Assembly: GCF_026240015.1 (NCBI RefSeq)
Contig: NZ_JAPIUX010000023.1
Location: forward strand, 1 to 28,155
Direction of reading: 5' to 3'
Source of the DNA: Acetobacter farinalis
GTDB taxonomy: Bacteria > Pseudomonadota > Alphaproteobacteria > Acetobacterales > Acetobacteraceae
Length of the DNA: 28,155 bases
The position numbers and the translations under genes are program-made. Under the pieces are notes generated by a model. The model was not told the DNA's origin and ran no database searches. It saw only the letters and a list, made by a program, of their open reading frames with translations. Shown here one piece after another: positions 1 through 7,590 of the stretch. How positions within the stretch are numbered: the first letter of the stretch is position 1; each line of letters starts with the position of its first letter.

Positions 1-92
1 TCCAGTATATCAATGGTTTCTACAATCCACGTCGACGCCATTCATATCTGGGTGGCATCAGCCCTCTCGCTTTCGAAGCAAGAGTGGCATAA
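1..92 (+). CDS. IS3-family transposase (OrfB), C-terminal fragment cut by window edge
   Basis: The third forward frame reads through the window start and ends at TAA 90-92. The visible residues include QYINGFYNPRRRHSYLGG followed by SPLAFEA. This is the classic C-terminal signature of the rve integrase domain of IS3-family OrfB transposases (YIxxFYNxxRxHSxLGxxSPxxFE). The catalytic DDE residues lie before the window, so activity cannot be judged. The gene lies just inside the inferred right end of the element and reads toward the disrupted ABC permease, which is on the opposite strand. The family call is secure; the subgroup is not determined. Confidence 0.88.
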   Translation, partial: QYINGFYNPRRRHSYLGGISPLAFEARVA

Positions 93-121
93 TCACTTCT
101 GACCGGCACAAAACCGTTACA
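1..121 (+). mobile_element. Right end of an IS3-family insertion sequence
   Basis: The transposase stop is at 90-92, and homology to the neighbouring ABC permease gene begins at about 122. The sequence just before that breakpoint ends in GACCGGCACAAAACCGTTACA. Read inward from the junction it starts TGTAACGG, which fits the TG...CA termini typical of IS3-family elements. I infer the end at 121; the matching left inverted repeat and the target duplication lie outside the window, so the exact boundary could be off by a few bases. Confidence 0.6.
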
Positions 122-267
122 AGTCCATAGCGTTCCTCGTAACGCACGATCAGCGTCATGGTGAGGAACACGGCAATGCCGAGTGCGAGCCCGACAAGGT
201 TGATGGCCGTATACAGCCTGTGCCGTGACAAGGTGCGCAGTGCGGGCGCTACAATTCCGGTCAGCAT
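122..267 (-). pseudogene. Second FtsX/MacB-type ABC permease, truncated by IS insertion
   Basis: An ATG at 267 has a good ribosome binding site (AAAGGAGAGG) and begins 17 bp after the stop of the TolC-family gene, so it was the fifth gene of the operon. The 48 surviving residues contain one hydrophobic segment (YTAINLVGLALGIAVFLT, then MTLIVRYE). They align with the N-terminus of the intact permease upstream in the operon (YVGLNIFGLALGIGVFLT, then LTLLVRFE), so the two are paralogues. After RYEERYG the reading frame runs into the IS3 end and stops at 58. Only the first membrane helix remains, so this copy cannot work as a permease. Whether the rest survives beyond the IS is not visible. Confidence 0.8.
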
Positions 268-284
268 CGTGTGTATCCTCTCCT

Positions 285-1682
285 TTACCAGCCTGCGCGG
301 TCGATGGCGGCGAGGGGGGCCTGAAGCGGTTCCCAATCACGCGTTCTGGCGTGCCGGAGCGGGGCATCGGCATCGTAAGGCCGGGTGTCGGGCAGCAGGG
401 TGCCTGCCTGAAGCTGGCCGATGGCGGCCAGAAGCTGGGCTTCCGCCACAATCGTGTCGTGCTGGCTTGAGGCCAGATCCACCTGTGCGGAGCGCAGGTT
501 CTGGTCCGCATAGAGCACATCTGTCGTGCTTCGCAGGCCATAGCCATATTCAAGCTGGTAGCCTTTCAAAGTCATCTCGCCAGAGTGCACTTCCGCCAGA
601 CCGGCCTTGATGGCTTCCAGCCCGTTTTCCACCGCCCGCCAGTTTGTCACAACGTTCTGAAGGGCTGCGCGGCGGGCAAACTCAACATTCTGCCGGGCCT
701 GTTCATCCTTGTCCCGCGCCTGACGGATCTGGGAGTTATAAAGCCCGCCATTATAGAGCGGCTGGACCAGTGAGACTGTTCCCGTCACCTGTTGGGCATA
801 TTCCCGTTCGCGAAAGGGAGAGGCAGGTCCAATGGTGCCGAACGTGCCCTGAACCTGAATTTGCGGCCCCCATTGCGAACGGGCGGTATCCACATCGGCC
901 TGCGTGGCACTTTTGGTTTCGCGCATCTGGGCCAGTTGCGGGTTGGCGGCGAGTGCCGCTTTCATGGCCTGATCCAGGCTGGAGGGCAGGCCGGGCAGGG
1001 CGGCGGGCATGGTCAGTGTTTTCGGCTCCACGCCCGTTACCGCCTGAAACTGGGCTTCCGAGGCCGCACGTGTCGCACGCGCCTGTGCGAGAGCGACTTC
1101 GGCTGAACGGCGGCGCGTTTCTGCCTGCTCGACATCTGTCCGGGTCACCTGCTCGGTGGGGGCACCGCCCAGAGTGTAGCGGGATGTGGTCAGCCGCACC
1201 TGCCGCTCCAGCATATCCAGATCAGCCTTGCGGATGTCCTGCACGGCGCGGTCTCGCAGCACGTTCATATAGGCCGTGATCACGCTGGTGAAGACCTGCG
1301 CTTCCGTCAGGCGTAAAGCATGACGTTCCGCATGGGAGCGGGCATCCGCCGCCCGCACCTGGTTGGCTGTGTGACCAAAGGAGTAGAGCGTCTGCTTGGC
1401 TGCAACATACCCTTCGGCATAGTTGGACGTATAGCTGCCGAGCGCGAAGGCGTTTGTATAAGGGCCCTGCTGGTAGTTGGCATCCATATTGATGGACACA
1501 GTTGGCCGCCAGCCCGAGCGGGCCTGAACGGAGTTTTCCGTAACGGCCTTCTGGTTGGCCTGTTCCCCCAGAAGCGTGGGGTTGCTCCGGTAAGCCCGGG
1601 CAAGCACATCCTGAAGTGTCTGGGCGTGAGCACCCTGCACAACGGCAACCGCTACAACGAGACCTGCGATAATGCGATACAT
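285..1682 (-). CDS. TolC-family outer-membrane efflux channel
   Basis: A 465-residue protein with a Sec signal peptide (MYRIIAGLVVAVAVVQGAHA, then QTLQDVLARAY). Two OEP repeats follow, rich in long helices with the typical starts (LARAYRSNPTLLGEQAN near residue 30, and MKAALAANPQLAQMRE near 240). The motif SLVQPLYNGGLYNSQIRQAR matches the conserved second-repeat segment of TolC proteins. It would form the trimeric outer-membrane and periplasmic duct for the adaptor and ABC pump encoded upstream. The start follows the permease stop by 5 bp (TAA GGGCC ATG), which indicates translational coupling. Length is normal for TolC. The substrate is unknown. Confidence 0.9.
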   Translation of the reverse strand: MYRIIAGLVVAVAVVQGAHAQTLQDVLARAYRSNPTLLGEQANQKAVTENSVQARSGWRPTVSINMDANYQQGPYTNAFALGSYTSNYAEGYVAAKQTLYSFGHTANQVRAADARSHAERHALRLTEAQVFTSVITAYMNVLRDRAVQDIRKADLDMLERQVRLTTSRYTLGGAPTEQVTRTDVEQAETRRRSAEVALAQARATRAASEAQFQAVTGVEPKTLTMPAALPGLPSSLDQAMKAALAANPQLAQMRETKSATQADVDTARSQWGPQIQVQGTFGTIGPASPFREREYAQQVTGTVSLVQPLYNGGLYNSQIRQARDKDEQARQNVEFARRAALQNVVTNWRAVENGLEAIKAGLAEVHSGEMTLKGYQLEYGYGLRSTTDVLYADQNLRSAQVDLASSQHDTIVAEAQLLAAIGQLQAGTLLPDTRPYDADAPLRHARTRDWEPLQAPLAAIDRAGW

Positions 1683-1687
1683 GGCCC

Positions 1688-4159
1688 TTACTCCGCACGA
1701 AGAGCCCGTGCCGGTTCGGCACGCGCGAGACGAAGGGTCTGCCCGAGAACAGTCAGCGCTGCGATAAACGCCGCACCGCAGGCAGCAACAAGGAACAGGG
1801 AAGGGGTGAGGGCAATGCGCTCATCAAACCCATTCAGCCACTGGCGCATGATGATCCAGGACACCGGGCAGGCCAGAAGGCAGGCAACAAGCACGGGTTT
1901 CAGAAAATCACGCAGCAGCAGAACAATGGTTTGGCTCCCCGTAGCCCCCAGTGTTTTACGGATACCGATTTCGTGCACACGGCGCGTTGCGGCAAAGGCC
2001 GCCAGACCATAAAGACCGAGGCAGGCAATCAGCAGGGCGGCAACAGCCCCAAGCGTGAACAGGTGCCCGCGCCGTTCATCGCCCGAATAGTAAGTCTCCA
2101 TCAGTTCGTCAGGCGGGGAAAAATGACTGGCCACATCGGGCAGGAGTGTGCGCCAGGCGTGATCAAGACGCTCCGCCATGATCGTGCGCGAAACGCCTGA
2201 AAAGCGGACGGCTGGAATAGGGTCATCAAACGCAACGTGCTGGAGCGGGGAGAAGAACAGAATTTCAGGAGCAATAGTCTCACGGGGTGAGCCAAAGCGG
2301 ATGTCTTCAATCACGCCAATAACCGTGAAATGATTTGCATCTTCACGAATAACCTTGCCGATCGCGCCCGCAGCATTCCCAAACCCGAAGGCGCGGGCGG
2401 CCTTGCTGTTGAGAATGACATTCCAGCTTCCGTGCCCGTTTCCGATATCCTCTTTGGCCGGGCCTTCATCCTGCCCGTGTGAGGCATCAAACCAGCGCCC
2501 GGCCAGAAGGTGAGGCTGATAACTGTCCCGATACCCGGACGAAACACGATCCTGCGTGAGCTGCGCTTGAACGCTCCCTGTGGGGCCGTTATAGACAAAG
2601 CTTGTGCGTGTGATGGAATGCGGGTTGGGTTGGAGCTCGCCAAAGGCAACGGATGTCACCCCGGGCACGGCCCGCAAGGCATCCATCATGCGGCGTTGCA
2701 GGCCGATTTCCCCGCTGTGCATCTGCTGACCTATCAGAAGGCCGGATTTGGCATAGCCACGGTCTGCATTGCGCAGAAAGCTGGTCTGCCGATCAATCAC
2801 CAGCGTGCAGATCACGATACAAATTGCAATTGCGAACTGGGCCGCCACCAGCGCGTTGCGCAACACTGTGGCTTGGCGGCCGCCTGCGGGCATGCCCGTT
2901 GCGGCCAGAATTTTCGCGGGCTGATAGCCCGACAGAACCAGTGCGGGATAAAGGCCTGAAGCCAGACCACTGCCAAGAACAACAAGCGGCAGCAGGAGTG
3001 CGATAAAGCCGTAATCAACCCTGATCGCTTCCCCTGTCATGCTGGCAATGGCAGGGGTGAAGGCCTCACAGAGCGCCAGGCCGCTAAGGCCAGACACAAG
3101 CGAGACAACCATGGCTTCCCCCATGAAATGCCCGAACAGCATGCGCCGCGGTGCTCCGAGCGTTTTACGAAGGGCGACTTCCCGTGCTCTCAGCCCGGCA
3201 CGAGCGGTTGCGAGATTAACAGCGTTCGCGCAGCCGAGGGTAAGGGCGAGCAGACCAATCAGGCCGATGCTGTCAATAATGCGCCTGTCCACACCGCTCT
3301 CTGTATCCTCCACGTTTGCATCATGAAAATGCAGGGCGCGCAGGGGAGTGAGAGAGAGGTGGAATGTCTTTTCCGGGTTGGAGCCGAGAGAAATCGGATC
3401 ATCAGCCGGACCGGCGGTCCGGTGCGCCACAAAATCGGTCAGGCGGTCACTCACAGAGGCAATGTCTTCACGTCGGTGAAACTTCAGAAAGATGTTCCCG
3501 CAACTGCTGCCCCAGAAGCGGAAGCATCCCCGTGTCAGACGCTCCTGCGGGGGGATGGGCACGATCATGTCCACACCATCCAGCACTCCGGGAGAAGGAG
3601 GATCAGCCAGAACACCCGTGACGACCTGCACAGTTTTCTGGCCCGCCCTGTTGAGTTCGACCGTTTTCCCCAGTGTGTCGGACGAGCCAAAGAGCGTCAT
3701 GGCGGCGTGCTGCGAGAGCACCAGACCATCAGGCCGTGTCAGGGCTGTTGCCGGGCTGCCGTGCAGGAACCGCAGAGAGAACATCTGAAAAAAAGCGGGG
3801 TCTGTCATCACGCCGCCAAAGTTTGTGAACTGCCCGTCTTTCACAACGCACAGGTCTGTCCCTATAAACGGCACGGCCTCCTCGATTTCTGAAAAATCCT
3901 GTTTTAGGAAGGGGAGAGCCTTAAACGTGGCATCCGCGCTTTCATAAGGCGTTGTGCCGGGCATGGACCAGTGCTCATCCATGCGGGCAAGCCTGTCCGC
4001 ATCGGCAAAACCTGCGTTGAAACTGTATTCAAACCGGACCAGCAAGGTGAGTGTGAGAAATACGCCTATTCCCAATGCCAGACCGAAAATATTCAAGCCA
4101 ACATACAAAGGATGGCGGCGGGCCTGCCGAAACAAGCCCCGGAGGATGGAGATTATCAC
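1688..4159 (-). CDS. MacB/FtsX-type ABC transporter permease with duplicated domains
   Basis: About 823 residues. The layout is an N-terminal helix (LYVGLNIFGLALGIGVFLT), a first periplasmic MacB_PCD-like domain, and a first FtsX bundle with the family signature EVALRKTLGAPR. A helix (NALVAAQFAIAICIVICTLV), a second periplasmic domain and a second FtsX bundle with HEIGIRKTLGAT follow, giving about eight membrane segments. This is the fused double-permease form, so one chain could replace a MacB homodimer; the ATPase is a separate gene. The start is chosen as the second of two tandem GTG codons (4159; the first is 4162), because AAGGAG at 4172-4167 is then 7 bp away. The longer frame back to 4291 overlaps the ATPase gene and has no binding site. 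By family role it moves substrates or transmits mechanical work from the cytoplasmic ATPase to the periplasm, not across the inner membrane. Confidence 0.9.
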   Translation of the reverse strand: MIISILRGLFRQARRHPLYVGLNIFGLALGIGVFLTLTLLVRFEYSFNAGFADADRLARMDEHWSMPGTTPYESADATFKALPFLKQDFSEIEEAVPFIGTDLCVVKDGQFTNFGGVMTDPAFFQMFSLRFLHGSPATALTRPDGLVLSQHAAMTLFGSSDTLGKTVELNRAGQKTVQVVTGVLADPPSPGVLDGVDMIVPIPPQERLTRGCFRFWGSSCGNIFLKFHRREDIASVSDRLTDFVAHRTAGPADDPISLGSNPEKTFHLSLTPLRALHFHDANVEDTESGVDRRIIDSIGLIGLLALTLGCANAVNLATARAGLRAREVALRKTLGAPRRMLFGHFMGEAMVVSLVSGLSGLALCEAFTPAIASMTGEAIRVDYGFIALLLPLVVLGSGLASGLYPALVLSGYQPAKILAATGMPAGGRQATVLRNALVAAQFAIAICIVICTLVIDRQTSFLRNADRGYAKSGLLIGQQMHSGEIGLQRRMMDALRAVPGVTSVAFGELQPNPHSITRTSFVYNGPTGSVQAQLTQDRVSSGYRDSYQPHLLAGRWFDASHGQDEGPAKEDIGNGHGSWNVILNSKAARAFGFGNAAGAIGKVIREDANHFTVIGVIEDIRFGSPRETIAPEILFFSPLQHVAFDDPIPAVRFSGVSRTIMAERLDHAWRTLLPDVASHFSPPDELMETYYSGDERRGHLFTLGAVAALLIACLGLYGLAAFAATRRVHEIGIRKTLGATGSQTIVLLLRDFLKPVLVACLLACPVSWIIMRQWLNGFDERIALTPSLFLVAACGAAFIAALTVLGQTLRLARAEPARALRAE

Positions 4160-4172
4160 CACGCGTCTCCTT

Positions 4173-4856
4173 TCAGATGGCGTTCCGCACGGAAATGACA
4201 ATCTGCCCGTCCAGCATATCAACCCGCCGTTTGGCGAGATCCGCATGGCTGGGGGAGTGCGTGACCATGATAATGGTTGCTCCTTCGTCATTCAGTGTCT
4301 GGAGAATATCCATGACCTGCGTGCCGTTTTCAGTATCGAGGTTTCCTGTCGGTTCATCCGCAAGGATCAGCCGGGGTTCCCCCACAATGGCGCGGGCAAT
4401 GGCCGCACGCTGCTGCTGGCCGCCGGAAAGCTGGGAGGGGTAGTGTCTGGCGCGATGCGCAATTCCCACACGGTCCATTGCACGGGCCACGCGCTCCCGG
4501 CGCACCGCTTTGGGAATTTTGCGATAGACGAGCGCAAGCTCTATGTTTTCCTCAACTGTCAGTTCATCAATCAGGTTGAAACTCTGAAAGATGTAGCCGA
4601 GATTTTCCCGGCGGAACCGGGCCAGGGCCGCCTCGTCACGCTTTGTCAGTTCTTCTTCGCCAAAACGGTAGGAGCCTGCCGTTGGGCGATCAATAGTGCC
4701 CAGAATGTTGAGCAGGGTGGATTTTCCGCAGCCTGAAGGCCCCATGATGGCAAGGAATTCGCCCTGTGCGATCTCAAGTTCGATATCATGCAGGGCGGTG
4801 GTTTCCACCTCATCAGAGCGGTAGAGGCGCTGGATATGGGAGAGGGTGATCAGCAT
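4173..4856 (-). CDS. MacB/LolD-type ABC transporter ATP-binding protein
   Basis: A 227-residue nucleotide-binding subunit with all hallmarks: Walker A GPSGCGKST at 39-47, Q-loop glutamine 91 (YIFQSFNLID), signature LSGGQ at 143-147, Walker B LILADE at 163-168 followed by PTGNLD, and H-loop histidine 200. The PTGNLD motif and length are typical of the MacB/LolD/FtsE group that energises FtsX-like permeases. It begins 18 bp after the adaptor stop, with CAGGAG upstream, and ends 13 bp before the permease start, so the genes are an operon. Catalytically it looks intact. Confidence 0.94.
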   Translation of the reverse strand: MLITLSHIQRLYRSDEVETTALHDIELEIAQGEFLAIMGPSGCGKSTLLNILGTIDRPTAGSYRFGEEELTKRDEAALARFRRENLGYIFQSFNLIDELTVEENIELALVYRKIPKAVRRERVARAMDRVGIAHRARHYPSQLSGGQQQRAAIARAIVGEPRLILADEPTGNLDTENGTQVMDILQTLNDEGATIIMVTHSPSHADLAKRRVDMLDGQIVISVRNAI

Positions 4857-4874
4857 GTCATAAGCTCCTGCCGC

Positions 4875-6212
4875 TCAGCGGATCGAGAGGTGGTTGAAGT
4901 TTTTGTAGGCATTGTAGGAAGAGATGATCACCTGATCCCCTTCATGCAGGCCGCCGGTAATTTCCGCCTGTTCAGGGTTGCGGCGGCCTGATGTAATGAT
5001 GATGCGGTCCGCACTGCGTCCGTTGGGGGCCATGACAAAAGCCGAGGCCCCGCCACTGGCTTCCAGCCATGCTCCGTTGGGCAGCACCAGCGCTGTATGG
5101 GTCTCACCCAGTGTGATGCGCAGATCAACACTCTCACCCCGCCGTAGCCCGACCGGAGGCGGGGTATCGAAGGTCAGTTCCGCACGGAACTGACCGTTGG
5201 TGACCTGCGGGTGCACGCGCGCCACAGTGAGCGAGAGTTTTGTATCGCCAATATCAGCCTGTGCCCGTTCCCCCACGGCAACGCGACCCAGATAGAATTC
5301 ATCAATATCGGCATCCAGCCGGTAATGGCCTTCACTGTCGATCTGCCCGATCCTGTCTCCCGCCTTGAGCGACTGGCCAGGCTGGAGGTCAAAATTGGTC
5401 AGGCGTCCGTCAAGAGGAGCATGCAGTGTCAGGGCATCAAGGCTGCTCTCAACCACTGCAAGGTTGGAGCGCAGGCGCTGGCCTTCCTGATCAATTTCCT
5501 GCTCCTGCCGGTCTGCCACCCGAACGTCCTGTGTGCGGGCCGCGTCAAGCCGCTTGAGGCGCTGGGCATAATAATCCGCTTCGTCACTGTAGGACTGGAC
5601 ATTGGCATCGGATTCAAACCCCTGCTGGCGGAGCTGTTCACGGATAGAGAGTTCGTGCCGGGCCTTGAGCAGATTGTAGCGTGTCTCGGCAAGCTGTGTT
5701 TCTTCAGCCGTGCGGGTCTGCTGCAAGGTGAGGCGCTGGGCGCTGACAGCCCCGAGCTGGCTTGCAATGGCTGCCTCACGCGAGGTGACATCGAGCTGAA
5801 GCTGTGGGTTTGTCAGCCGCGCCAGCACAGCCCCTTTCTGGACGAGCGCTCCATCCCGCGCCACTACCTCGGCCACTTCCCCCCCCTGCACGGCATTGAT
5901 GAAGGTGACATTCAGGGGAGCGACAGTCGCGCGTAGCGGAAGATAATCCAGAAAAGGCGCTGACTGAACGGTTGCGATGGCAATCTGTTCGCGTTGGACG
6001 GAAAGTGTGCCGGAAGCCGGCACCAGCCGCCATCCTGCCCAGGCAAGCGCGATAACAGCAAGCGGGCCGCCATAGCGCACCATCCGCCGGAAAAGCACCT
6101 TGCGGGGTGAGAGGCCTACCGTGCGGTCCATACCCGCGCCAGACACGGAATGCGTCACCCTTTTCGTGGGGGTGATGTCCGGCGGCATGCTGCTTGAATC
6201 AGGGTGATTCAT
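4875..6212 (-). CDS. HlyD/MacA-like periplasmic adaptor (membrane fusion protein)
   Basis: A 445-residue protein. A cytoplasmic N-terminus of about 45 residues is followed by one membrane anchor (YGGPLAVIALAWAGWRLV). A lipoyl half-motif comes next (GGEVAEVVARDGALVQKGAV), then a long coiled-coil hairpin roughly at 130-265, rich in Gln, Glu, Arg and Leu. The second lipoyl half (LHAPLDGRLTNFDLQPGQSL) and beta-barrel and membrane-proximal domains complete it. It would bridge the ABC permease to the TolC channel encoded downstream. The ATG at 6212 has AAGAGGAG about 8 bp upstream. It is the first gene of the leftward operon and is divergent from the two-component regulator, which suggests regulation by that pair. 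Confidence 0.9.
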   Translation of the reverse strand: MNHPDSSSMPPDITPTKRVTHSVSGAGMDRTVGLSPRKVLFRRMVRYGGPLAVIALAWAGWRLVPASGTLSVQREQIAIATVQSAPFLDYLPLRATVAPLNVTFINAVQGGEVAEVVARDGALVQKGAVLARLTNPQLQLDVTSREAAIASQLGAVSAQRLTLQQTRTAEETQLAETRYNLLKARHELSIREQLRQQGFESDANVQSYSDEADYYAQRLKRLDAARTQDVRVADRQEQEIDQEGQRLRSNLAVVESSLDALTLHAPLDGRLTNFDLQPGQSLKAGDRIGQIDSEGHYRLDADIDEFYLGRVAVGERAQADIGDTKLSLTVARVHPQVTNGQFRAELTFDTPPPVGLRRGESVDLRITLGETHTALVLPNGAWLEASGGASAFVMAPNGRSADRIIITSGRRNPEQAEITGGLHEGDQVIISSYNAYKNFNHLSIR

Positions 6213-6214
6213 AA

Positions 6215-6239
6215 ACTGTTTCTCCTCTTGAAAAACAGT
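6215..6239. repeat. Inverted repeat around the adaptor ribosome binding site
   Basis: ACTGTTT (6215-6221) and AAACAGT (6233-6239) are perfect complements with an 11-bp loop. On the minus strand the loop holds the Shine-Dalgarno sequence AAGAGGAG of the adaptor gene. In the mRNA this would place the binding site in a loop, so it might affect translation; with only 7 bp it could also be chance. Confidence 0.4.
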
Positions 6240-6263
6240 GTATCGTAGAAAGATAGAAATTTA

Positions 6264-6284
6264 TCTCATTGAAAAACAATGAGA
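6264..6284. repeat. Perfect 8-bp inverted repeat TCTCATTG-AAAAA-CAATGAGA
   Basis: Both 8-bp arms match perfectly around an A5 loop, in the AT-rich centre of the divergent spacer. It could be a second operator or a hairpin in either leader transcript. A short run ATTTT follows on the plus strand. Function not established. Confidence 0.5.
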
Positions 6285-6307
6285 ATTTTAGAATGTAGCC
6301 GCACATC

Positions 6308-6342
6308 TGTTCGGAACCGGACAGACTGTCCGGAAACGGACA
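6308..6342. promoter_or_regulatory. Tandem palindromic operators, consensus TGTYCGGAAMCGGACA
   Basis: Two 16-bp near-identical palindromes lie in tandem: TGTTCGGAACCGGACA at 6308-6323 and TGTCCGGAAACGGACA at 6327-6342. They share TGTYCG half-sites, with centres 19 bp apart. The second has a perfect TGTCCG...CGGACA dyad. They sit 27 bp before the regulator ATG at 6369 and about 100-130 bp upstream of the adaptor ATG. Fis-type HTH proteins such as the adjacent regulator bind dyads of this size as dimers, so autoregulation plus control of the pump is the simplest reading. Repeat structure is seen directly; the bound protein is inferred. Confidence 0.7.
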
Positions 6343-6368
6343 CCGCTGAGGGAGCTGTCAACAGGGCC

Positions 6369-7589
6369 ATGAACGCATCTCATGACGACATGAGCGAAAA
6401 GAACGCCACACATCATGACGCAGCGCCATGCCTGCTGTTTGTGGATGATGACCGTGATATTCAGGTGGCCGCGCGCATATTGTTCCAGCGGCGAGGCATA
6501 AACATGCTCTCGGCCCATGATGCCGCGGAGGCTTTGACCCGCCTGGCGTCTCACCCGGTTGCGCTTGTTCTGCTTGACCTCAATTACACCAAAGGCGCGA
6601 GAACAGGCGCTGAGGGATTGGCTCTGCTAAAGGATATGCTTGTGCTCCGTCCGGATTTGCCGGTTCTTGTCGTGACGGGCCACAGCGGGGTTTCCATCGC
6701 GGTTGAAGCCATGCGGGCCGGGGCCACTGATTTTGTCATGAAACCATGGAACAATGAGCGGCTTGTCAATCTTGTTTCAAAAACCCTTGAAAAGAGCAGG
6801 GTCTCTCATTCTTCAGAAACGGACCCCGTGTTGATTGTTGCCTCACAGGTCATGAAGCAGTGTGTAGCGGATGTGGACCGGATTGCCACCACGCGGGCAC
6901 CGATCCTTATTTCCGGCCCGGCCGGAGTAGGAAAAATGCTCCTTGCGCGGCGTATTCACGCACTTTCCAATGATACGGGAGCGCTACATGTTCTAGATGC
7001 GGAAGACTGTGAGGCCCTGCCCGAAGAAGACGGTGTATGGATTTTCCGAAATAGTGAGGCCCTTTCACCATCTTTACAGCGCCACCTGACTGACCGGCTT
7101 GATGAGCGCAGCCCGCCGCGCGTGATTGCGCTGTCTTCTCTGGAGCCGCACACTCTTCGCTCGCGGCTTCAGCCAAAACTGATGCTGCATCTTGGGCTGG
7201 TGACACTGAAAATCCCGCCCTTATCTGAACGGCCGGATGATATTCCCGCGCTGGCGGCCCACTTCCTGCATTATTTTTCCGTGCGTCACATGCTGCCGGA
7301 GCCAGAGCTTGACGCAGTCCGTAGTGCTGCGCTGCAAGCTGAAGTTTGGCCCCAGAATGTCCGAAGCCTGAGGGCCGCCGTAGAGCGCGCTGTGATTATG
7401 GGAGGATGGCAGGCTTCTCCAGAGGGACCGGGTAACCAGGCAGAGGAGACGCAGACCCTGCGGGATACAGAACGCTCTCTGATTGAGGCGGCGCTGCGCA
7501 GGCATAGTTTCAACGTCACGCAGGCAGCAAGGGAGCTGGGGCTGACACGTCCGGCGCTCTATCGCCGCATGGCACGGTACGGGCTTTAA
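6369..7589 (+). CDS. NtrC-like response regulator with degenerate AAA+ domain
   Basis: A 406-residue protein from the ATG at 6369. Receiver domain: acidic patch DDD at 26-28, phospho-acceptor D70 (ALVLLD), T103 and K125. AAA+ region: a Walker A-like GPAGVGK (183-189) remains, but the roughly 30 residues that carry the sigma-54-binding GAFTGA loop are missing. The Walker B Asp-Glu is replaced by Arg-Asn (VWIFRNSEAL), and the arginine-finger segment reads LQPKLMLHL. The tail end of the domain (IPPLSERPDDIPALA) is kept. The C-terminus is a Fis-type helix-turn-helix (NVTQAARELGLTRPALYRR, 382-400). It should bind DNA under phosphorylation control but is unlikely to hydrolyse ATP or open sigma-54 promoters. 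An open frame extends to 6279, but that would put the tandem palindromes inside the gene. The ribosome binding site of the chosen start is weak. Confidence 0.85.
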   Translation: MNASHDDMSEKNATHHDAAPCLLFVDDDRDIQVAARILFQRRGINMLSAHDAAEALTRLASHPVALVLLDLNYTKGARTGAEGLALLKDMLVLRPDLPVLVVTGHSGVSIAVEAMRAGATDFVMKPWNNERLVNLVSKTLEKSRVSHSSETDPVLIVASQVMKQCVADVDRIATTRAPILISGPAGVGKMLLARRIHALSNDTGALHVLDAEDCEALPEEDGVWIFRNSEALSPSLQRHLTDRLDERSPPRVIALSSLEPHTLRSRLQPKLMLHLGLVTLKIPPLSERPDDIPALAAHFLHYFSVRHMLPEPELDAVRSAALQAEVWPQNVRSLRAAVERAVIMGGWQASPEGPGNQAEETQTLRDTERSLIEAALRRHSFNVTQAARELGLTRPALYRRMARYGL

Positions 7590-7590
7590 A

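Larger units (their letters stand above)
6213..6368. promoter_or_regulatory. Divergent control region between adaptor/ABC operon and NtrC-like regulator
   Basis: This 156-bp spacer separates two divergent operons and holds several nested repeats, listed separately. A sequence TTGAAAAACA(G/A)TG occurs twice in direct orientation (6228-6240 and 6269-6281), 41 bp apart. AGATA-6-TATCT (6251-6266) is a further inverted repeat. No sigma-54 promoter (GG-N10-GC) was recognised in either direction. The TTGAAA copies could be -35 elements for the rightward genes, but their -10 partners are weak. Confidence 0.55.

Noticed and set aside
1320..2012. Plus-strand 230-residue open frame across the permease/TolC junction
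   Set aside because: Antisense to two well-supported genes, with no motif or binding site.
3128..3892. Plus-strand 254-residue open frame opposite the ABC permease
   Set aside because: Shadow of the permease coding strand; no plausible start site or domain.
6279..6368. Upstream extension of the NtrC-like regulator to ATG 6279
   Set aside because: This start lies inside a perfect palindrome, lacks a ribosome binding site, and would put both tandem operator palindromes within the coding sequence; the added residues resemble no receiver-domain leader.
6213..6368. Sigma-54 promoter expected beside an NtrC-type regulator
   Set aside because: No GG-N10-GC element with the usual context was found in either direction, in line with the missing GAFTGA loop.
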